Shown here: one piece after another, positions 58,547-64,000 of the stretch
Layout: every line of letters starts with the position of its first letter
Numbering within the stretch: the stretch's first letter is position 1
NCBI GenBank assembly: GCA_007858575.1
Contig: CP042279.1
Location: 7,037,001 to 7,101,000 of the forward strand
DNA length: 64,000 nucleotides
From: Streptomyces sp. WAC08241
GTDB taxonomy: Bacteria; Actinomycetota; Actinomycetes; Streptomycetales; Streptomycetaceae
Direction: 5' to 3'
The notes under the pieces: generated by a model
Told to the model about the DNA's origin: nothing
Databases searched by the model: none
The model's input: only the letters and a program-made list of their open reading frames with translations
Program-made: the position numbers and the translations under genes

Positions 58547-59465
58547 ATGCTCGACATCGTGGTGTGTACGGAGAACGGGGAGCGGCACGTCCGCGTGTCC
58601 GCCGGGGAACTGGCCGCGCTGGTCCGGCGCGTCGGCGACGACGAGGACCGGTTCCTGGTGGTCCAGCGGATACCCGACCTGCCCGACGTCTTCGCCCAGG
58701 TCTGGCACGAGACCGGCGGCGACTACACGCTGGAGCACCGCGACGGCGCCGCCGACCGGCACTTCCAGGTCGTGGTCGAGAGGCCCGAGGACGTGATCGC
58801 GGCGATGACCGGCTGGGCCCGCCGGGAGGCCGACTGGGACGACGGCCTGTCCTGGTCGCCGCTGGACATGGGCCCCGCCTGCGAGGGTGCCGCCGCTCGA
58901 CCTCGGCGAGGACGAGCGCGCGACGCTGGAGGCGCGGGTCCGCGAAGTGCTGGCCGGCGGTTACGCCACCCGCGACGAACTGGCCGAGGTCGCGGAGGAG
59001 TACCTGGTCACCGAGGACCGCCGGCCCGTCTCGCGCGAGCAGGCGCGGGCGCTGGCCGACCGGTTGTGGCGGGAGCGGGTCGCGGAGCAGGCCGCGTGGC
59101 GGGGCGAGACCGACCCCGAGCGGCTCACCCGCGCGTTCACCGCCCTGGAGGAGGCCGGCATCACCGCCCGCGAGAACTTCACCTGCTGCCGTTCCTGCGG
59201 CGAGGCCGAGATCGGCGACGCAGCAGGGCCCGACGCCCGCGGCTTCGTCTACTTCCACACCCAGTGCACGGACTCCGCCGCGACCGGCCGCGGACTGACG
59301 CTCCTCTACGGAGGCTTCGACGGCTCGTCCGAGACCACCGCGGCCGTCGGCCGCGAGGTCGTGGCCGCCCTCGCCGCGGTCGGCCTCCCCGCCGAGTGGG
59401 ACGGCGACCCCGGCCGGGCCGTCACCGTCACGCCCCTGGACTGGCGCCGCCGCCTCGTCGGTTAG
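58547..59465 (+). CDS. DUF6891-type protein
   Basis: About 306 residues. N-terminal TENGERHVRVSAGELAALVR RVGDDEDRFLVVQRIP; C-terminal ALEEAGITARENFTCCRSCG EAEIG, ARGFVYFHTQCTDSAATGRG LTLLYGGFDGSSETTAAVGR EVVAALAAVGL. The FTCCRSCG and YFHTQCT motifs are what I recall for DUF6891; the three-Cys cluster plus His could bind zinc. One break near 58895. Soluble; function unknown. Confidence 0.7.
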
Positions 59466-59506
59466 GGACGGGCCGCGAGCCGGCCGCATCGGCCGCCGTG
59501 GCCTGG

Positions 59507-59611
59507 GAGCCGTACGGTTCAGGCGCGGTCATGTGAGCCGTACGGTTCAGGCGCGGCCCGTGAGCCGTACGGTCCAGGCCCCGCCCGCGAGCCGTACCGT
59601 TCAGGCGCGGA
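59507..59611. repeat. Four GAGCCGTACGGTTC near-palindromic repeats
   Basis: GAGCCGTACGGTTC starts at 59507 and near 59535, with variants near 59562 (GTCC end) and 59590 (CCGTACCG), spaced about 27-28 bp. Lies between the convergent DUF6891 and AraC genes and covers the last codons of the latter. Confidence 0.8.
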
Positions 59612-60457
59612 CCGCCGGACGTCGATCGGGTGACGACGCCGGCCAGGCGACGTCGTCGATCGCGAGCCACGGCGCGGCCGCCACCGCCGAGGGAGTGAGG
59701 CCGGTGAACTCCCTTACCTCGCGGTGGAGATGGGACTGGTCGGCGTAACCGCTCCCGGCGGCGACGTCGGCGGCGGCGCGCCCGCCGCGAGGAGACGGGC
59801 GGCGCGGTCGAACCGCACCAGCCGGGCGGCCCGTTTGGGCGCGATCCCGAGCTGGGAGCGGAAGCGGGCCGACAGGCGCTTGCGGCTCCAGCCGACCTCG
59901 TCCGCGATCCCGTCGACCCGCATCCGCCCCCGGCGGCCGAACGTCCGCCGCCAGGCGTGGGCCACCTCCGGATCGACCCGGGGCCGGTGCCGAGCCTCCG
60001 GCCGAGGACGTCCGCCGCGAGCGCGAACCGTTCGTCCCACGACCCGGCGGCGCGCAGCCCTCCTCGAACCGCTCGGCGTCACGGCCCCAGACGTCGGAGA
60101 GGGACACCACCGCCCCGCCCGCTCCGGCCGGCATCCCGAACACCGAAGCCGCCACGACCGGATCCAGCCGGATCTGGAGGCACTCGCCGGCCCGGCCGCC
60201 CGCCCGGAGGTCACCGGGGAGGAGCCCGACGACGACACTGCCGCGCCCGTGCCGGTCCCGCGCGCGGTGGACGAGTCCCCCTCCCCGCTCAGGTCGACGA
60301 GCAGGGTGACGGCGGGGTGCGCGACCATCGCGATGTCCACGGGCGCGGAGAGGCCCTGGCGGAAGCCGGCCATGCCGACCCCCGGCACCCGGAGCGGGGC
60401 GCGCGGGACCACGACGTCCACGCGCGTCCAGTCGAACGGTGCTTCCGTCGGCCGCAT
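59601..60457 (-). CDS. AraC-family transcriptional regulator
   Basis: About 285 residues. N-terminal sensor: FDWTRVDVVVPRAPLRVPGV GMAGFRQGLSAPVDIAMVAH. C-terminal HTH pair: VDGIADEVGWSRKRLSARFR SQLGIAPKRAARLVRFDRAA RLLAAG, VAAGSGYADQSHLHREVREF TGLTPSAVAAAPW. Breaks near 60270, 60060 and 59780. ATG 60457, ten bases after the hydrolase stop, so the two form an operon. Confidence 0.82.
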
Positions 60458-60466
60458 GGAACCAGC

Positions 60467-61307
60467 CTAAGGGCGTACGGGAGGGGCGTCAGCGCCCGGT
60501 GCCGTGAAGCCCAGCAACAACGCGGCGGTCCTGCCGGGCGCTTCGAGCATGGCCAGGTGCCCGACGCCGGGCAGCGTCTCGACCCGCGCGCCCGGCACCG
60601 CCGCGTACCGGTGCGCCGACGACGGCTCCCAGCGGGGTCGGCGCCGCCGAAGACCACCAGCAGGGGCACGCCGAGGGCGGCGAGCCGCTCCGGCACGCTC
60701 CGTTCGGCGATGTAGGCGCCGTTGCACCGCAGCACCGCCCTGGTCGTGCGGTACGTGCCGTGCCGCAGGTCGGCGACCATGTCGTCCGGGACCTCCACCG
60801 GGCGGGCGGCCGTCGCGCCGATCCCCTTGCGGATCACCGCGTCCGAACGCCACGCCCACAGGAGCGGACCGAGGGCGGGGCCAGCAGGGCCCGGAGGACG
60901 AGCGGCTGCGGGAGCAGCGCGTCGGGTGCCGGACCGGAGCCGATCAGCGCGAGCGACCCCACCAGGTCGGGGCGCCGCTCGGCGAGCGCGGTGGCGACGT
61001 AACCGCCGCTGGAGTGCCCGGCCACGGCGACGGCGCGCAGCCCGAGGCCGTCCAGCACCGCCGCCACCCGGTCCGCCTGCGCGGGCACGTCGTACGACGG
61101 CGCGGGCGGGGACTGGCCGCAGCCCGGCAGGTCGACCCGGACGACGTGGTGGTGGCGGGCGAGCGCGGGGACCACGGGCCCCCACGTGGCGCCCGAGGCC
61201 CCCGATCCGTGGATCAGCAGCAGCGGGGGCGCCTGCCGAGGACCGTCGTGGACCACGTGCAGCCCGTGGGCGCGCCCGGTGTCGTGTTCACCCGTGAGTT
61301 CGCTCAT
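60467..61307 (-). CDS. Alpha/beta hydrolase
   Basis: About 280 residues. Oxyanion loop LLLIHGSGASGATW, nucleophile elbow VAGHSSGGYVATAL (Ser), acid strand VPLLVVFGGADP and His in LPGVGHLAMLEAP complete the triad. The lid region reads VEVPDDMVADLRHGTYRTTR. Breaks near 60875 and 60645. ATG 61307. Substrate unknown; likely controlled by the AraC gene after it. Confidence 0.85.
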
Positions 61308-61414
61308 GGAGGGAGCATGCGCGGACCGCCGCCCGCCCGTCTTGTACGTATGTCCGCGCGGAGCCGCCGCCGCTCGTACGACCCACGGCGTGGCGGTCGT
61401 CGCACCGCGCGGGT

Positions 61415-62055
61415 TCAGAGCCAGCCCTGCCGGCGCGCCGCCCGCACCGCCTCCATGCGGTTGCGGGTGCCCGTCTTGCCGATCGCGGAGGACAGGTAGT
61501 TGCGGACCGTGGACTCCGACAGGTGCAGGGCGGCCGCGATGTCCGCGATCGTCGCGCCGTCCACCGAGGCCGCCAGGGCGTCCCGTTCGCGGGCCGTCAG
61601 GGGTTCGGGCCCGCGCCGAGGGCCGCCGCCGCGAGCGCCGGGTCGACGACGGTCTCGCCCCGCAGGACCTTGCGGACCGCCTCGGCCAGCTCCTCCACCG
61701 GCCCGTCCTTCACCAGGAACCCGGCCGCCCCCGCCTCCATCGCCCGCCGCAGATAGCCCGGCCGGCCGAACGTCGTCAGGATGAGGACCCGGCAGTCCGG
61801 CACCTCGTCCCGCAGGTCCGCCGCCGCGTCGAGCCCCGAACGCCCCGGCAGCTCGATGTCGAGCAGCGCCACGTCCGGCCGCGCCACGAGCGCCGCGTCC
61901 ACGATCTCGTCCCCGCGCCCGACCTGCGCGACCACCTCGATGTCCGGCTCCATGCCGAGCAGCAGGGCCAGCGCCCCGCGCATCATCCCCTGGTCCTCGG
62001 CGAGCAGGACTCTCACGGACTTTCCCGGGCGGTGGTCCCGCGGCATCTCGGTCAC
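61415..62055 (-). CDS. NarL/LuxR-type response regulator
   Basis: About 213 residues. Receiver: RVLLAEDQGMMRGALALLLG, phospho-Asp in PDVALLDIELPGRSGLDA, Thr/Lys switch VLILTTFG and GFLVKDGP. LuxR HTH: LTARERDALAASVDGATIAD IAAALHLSESTVRNYLSSAI GKTGTRNRMEAVRAARRQGW L. One break near 61605. ATG 62055. The histidine kinase at 62988 is probably its partner, although a DUF1906 gene in the other direction lies between. Confidence 0.88.
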
Positions 62056-62149
62056 GGGGAACAGGGTAGGGCGGACGGGTCGGGATAAGGTGATCGCGCC
62101 CCGGGGGACGGGGCCGGAATCCGTGGAACTTCGTATGTGTGGGTGGGAA

Positions 62150-62979
62150 ATGCCGAAGCACCGGCTGTCCAGAAGAGGCCGCTACATCGCCCTGGCGACG
62201 ACCGGCGCCGCCGTCGTCGCCGGTGCCGGGATCGCGGCGCAGACCTCGATGGCCGCCCCCGCGTGGCCCGCGCAGAAGACCTACACCGGCCGGGCGTTCG
62301 ACGCCTGCACGGCGCCCTCGCTCGCCGCGATGACGGCCTGGAAGAAGGACGCCTACTACGGCGGCGTCGCCGTCTACATCGGCGGCAAGAACCGCGGCTG
62401 CGCCCAGCCCAACCTCACCAAGCCCTGGGTGAAGTCGGTCGACACGCTCGGCTGGCGGATCATCCCCTGTACGTCGGCGCCCAGCCGCCCTGCCAGAAGA
62501 GCCTCAACAAGGAGCGGTTCACCGCGGCCACCGCCGCCTCGGTCGGGGCCGCCAACGCCAACGACGCGATCGCCAGGGCCGCGGCGCTCGGCATGAAGCC
62601 CGGCAGCCCGATCTACCTCAACATGGAGTCGTACGACATCGCCGACAAGGCCTGCAACGACGCCACCCTCGCCTACGTGCGCTCCTTCACCAAGACCCTG
62701 CGCGCCAAGACCTACCGCGCCGGCCTCTACGGCTTCAGCACCTCCGGCGCCAAGGCGATCGCCACCGCCAAGGACCGCACCGACCTGCCGGGCAACCTCT
62801 GGTACGCCCTGTGGAACGACCAGGAGACCACCACCAAGGACTGGCCCTGGGACCCGAAGCTGTACACCGACCACAGCCGCGGCCACCAGTACAAGGCCAA
62901 CAGCAAGGAGACCCGCGGCGGTCACACCATCAACGTCGACCGCAACGCCTGGGACGCCCCGGTCGCCATCGTCGGCTGA
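62150..62979 (+). CDS. Secreted DUF1906 (glycoside-hydrolase-like) protein
   Basis: About 276 residues. Signal HRLSRRGRYIALATTGAAVV AGAGIAAQTSMAAPAW with twin-Arg-like SRRGRY. Mature: FDACTAPSLAAMTAWKKDAY YGGVAVYIGGKNRGCAQPNL, GWRIIPLYVGAQPPCQ, IYLNMESYDIADKACNDATL, GLYGFSTSGAKAI and WNDQETTTKDWPWDPKLYTD HSRGHQY. DUF1906 is a TIM-barrel domain akin to GH25 muramidases; the conserved Asp/Glu (FDAC, NMESYD) are present. One break near 62475. ATG 62150. Confidence 0.82.
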
Positions 62980-62987
62980 CCGGTCCG

Positions 62988-64000
62988 TCAGCAGCGGCCG
63001 GTCCGCACCTCCCCTGGGTCGGCCCCCGGTACGGGTCCGGCTCCCGGTCCGGTGGCCTCCACGGGGAGTTCCGCCACGACCCTGAACCCGCCGCCCGGGG
63101 CCGGTCCCGACTCCAGCGTGCCGCCCGCCGCCGCGAGCCGCTCGCGCAGGCCGCGCAGCCCGCTGCCGGGGCCGTCCGGCCCCGGCGCGGCGGCCCCCGG
63201 TCCGGGGCCCGTCGCCCCGGCCGTCGTCGGTGACCGTCAGACGGGCTCGGCCGGCGGCCGGGCCGGAGACCTCGACGACGCAGCGGGACGCCCCGCTGTG
63301 CCGCACCGCGTTCGTCACCGACTCCCGCACGACCCAGCCGAACAGCGCCTCCGCCGCCGGTTCCAGGAGCGGCCCCGAGCGGCGCACGACCGGCTCGATG
63401 CCCGCCGAGGAGAGCGCGTCGCGCGCCCGATCCAGCTCGGCCGCCAGACTGCCTTCCCGGTAGCCGGTCACCGCCTCCCGGATCTCGGTCAGCGCCTGTC
63501 TGCCCACCGACTCGATGTCCGCGACCTGCGCCAGGGCCGCGTCCAGGTCGCGCGGGGCGAGCCGCCGGGCGGCCTCCGACTTCACCACGATCACCGAGAG
63601 CGTGTGGCCCAGGAGGTCGTGGAGGTCGCGCGAGAACCGCAGCCGCTCCTTCTCCACCGCCGTCCGCGCCAGCTCCTCCCGGGTCGCCCGGAGCTCGCGG
63701 ACCGTCTCGTTCAGGGCGAGGATCGCCGCCGTCACCATCACCGAGATGAACGTCCCGTACACGACCCCGAACGAGTCCCAGCCGTCCCGCCAGAACGTCA
63801 CCGCCGCCACCCCGGCGACCAGCGGGAAGGTGATCCGGGACAGCAGCCTCCCGCGCCGCACCACCGCCCCCACCGCCAGGCCCAGGAGCGGGAAGAGCAG
63901 CAGCCACTCCCGGCCGTAGCCGATCGCGAGCCCGAAGGTGAGCGCCGCGAGCGCGCCGAGCAGCCACCAGGTCAGCGGCGCCTCCCGGACGCGCGGGTCG
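62988..64000 (-). CDS. Sensor histidine kinase (HisKA_3), start beyond window
   Basis: At least 337 residues; the 5' end is cut. Membrane helices near the edge (WWLLGALAALTFGLAIGYG, FPLLGLAVGAVV, FPLVAGVAAVTFW), a coiled dimerisation region ELRATREELARTAVEKERLR, the HisKA_3 H-box FSRDLHDLLGHTLSVIVVKS and ATPase motifs ESVTNAVRHSGASRCVVEV (N), VTDDGRGDG (G1), GSGLRGLRERLAAAGGTLES (G2). Breaks near 63205 and 63155. Family partner of NarL/LuxR response regulators such as that at 61415. Confidence 0.85.

Noticed and set aside
1..64000. Biosynthetic gene cluster
   Set aside because: An ABM monooxygenase, methyltransferases and efflux pumps are present but scattered on both strands, with no polyketide, peptide or terpene core synthase.

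Overview
This window reads as Streptomyces or a very close relative. GC content is very high with G/C at third codon positions, GTG and TTG starts are frequent, lipobox and LARTG-type surface proteins are common, and many genes belong to Streptomyces-type families (SCO2322 family, DUF5753/DUF397 pair, ALF-repeat toxins, GlxA-type AraC regulators). No species can be named from the sequence alone. Nearly every gene longer than about 600 bp is broken by one or more single-base frameshifts. Wherever I could localise them they fall in G or C runs and are mostly missing bases. They look like uncorrected homopolymer errors rather than decay, so I annotate restored genes as CDS and state the frameshifts. 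Coordinates of gene ends are reliable; internal frames are not.

Layout. 1-1826: a coiled-coil protein running off the left edge and a DUF4097-like lipoprotein. 1993-2067: tRNA-Val(TAC). 2023-5750: a 3.7 kb islet bounded by 43-bp identical copies of the tRNA 3' half. It carries a sulfur-binding-domain HNH (type IV, phosphorothioate-sensing) nuclease translationally coupled to an AspBHI-N-like modified-DNA reader, plus immunity-like small genes, with no visible integrase. 5848-10426: small lipoproteins, a DUF4231 membrane protein, a lamin-tail protein, a shrunken metallo-beta-lactamase pseudogene and a GntR repressor facing a palindromic operator. 10589-13526: one very long reading path joining an ECF-like sigma factor to a transmembrane helix, a secreted beta-helix and an LARTG sorting signal.

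13691-23419 holds DUF2277, DedA, DoxX (with an iron-box-like site), a secreted HNH nuclease, a HAD phosphatase, a peptidoglycan-binding protein, a drug-efflux MFS pump fused to a MarR-like domain, GNAT, ABM monooxygenase, NUDIX and an XRE/DUF5919 regulator. 23930-25172 is a TnpB element with a visible right-end hairpin, sitting just before a serpin gene. 26339-28916: a small membrane protein, an O-methyltransferase, a DUF2330 protein and a secreted transglycosylase.

29158-35100 is a tightly overlapping minus-strand operon under a cobalamin riboswitch: a transcobalamin/intrinsic-factor-like alpha-alpha-barrel protein, an SCO2322-family protein, then ECF transporter T, fused A1-A2 and S components. 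It looks like a vitamin B12 (or corrinoid) capture and uptake system. 35817-39926: a KstR-like TetR regulator, a matching operator, and a glycosyltransferase / methyltransferase / prenyltransferase-fold operon. 40024-51312: cell-envelope proteins (lipoprotein, DUF5336, amidase, large membrane protein), a methyltransferase, the ATP-binding/DUF5753/DUF397 trio, cupin, GlxA regulator and several small unknowns.

51821-56827 is a secreted polymorphic toxin (ricin-type lectin, very long Ala-rich ALF-type coiled coil, C-terminal HxE/PCxxC deaminase fold) with an overlapping candidate immunity gene. 57054-64000: an MFS pump, DUF6891, a CCGTACGG repeat cluster, an AraC regulator with an alpha/beta hydrolase, and a response regulator separated from a probable partner histidine kinase (cut by the right edge) by a divergently oriented DUF1906 gene.
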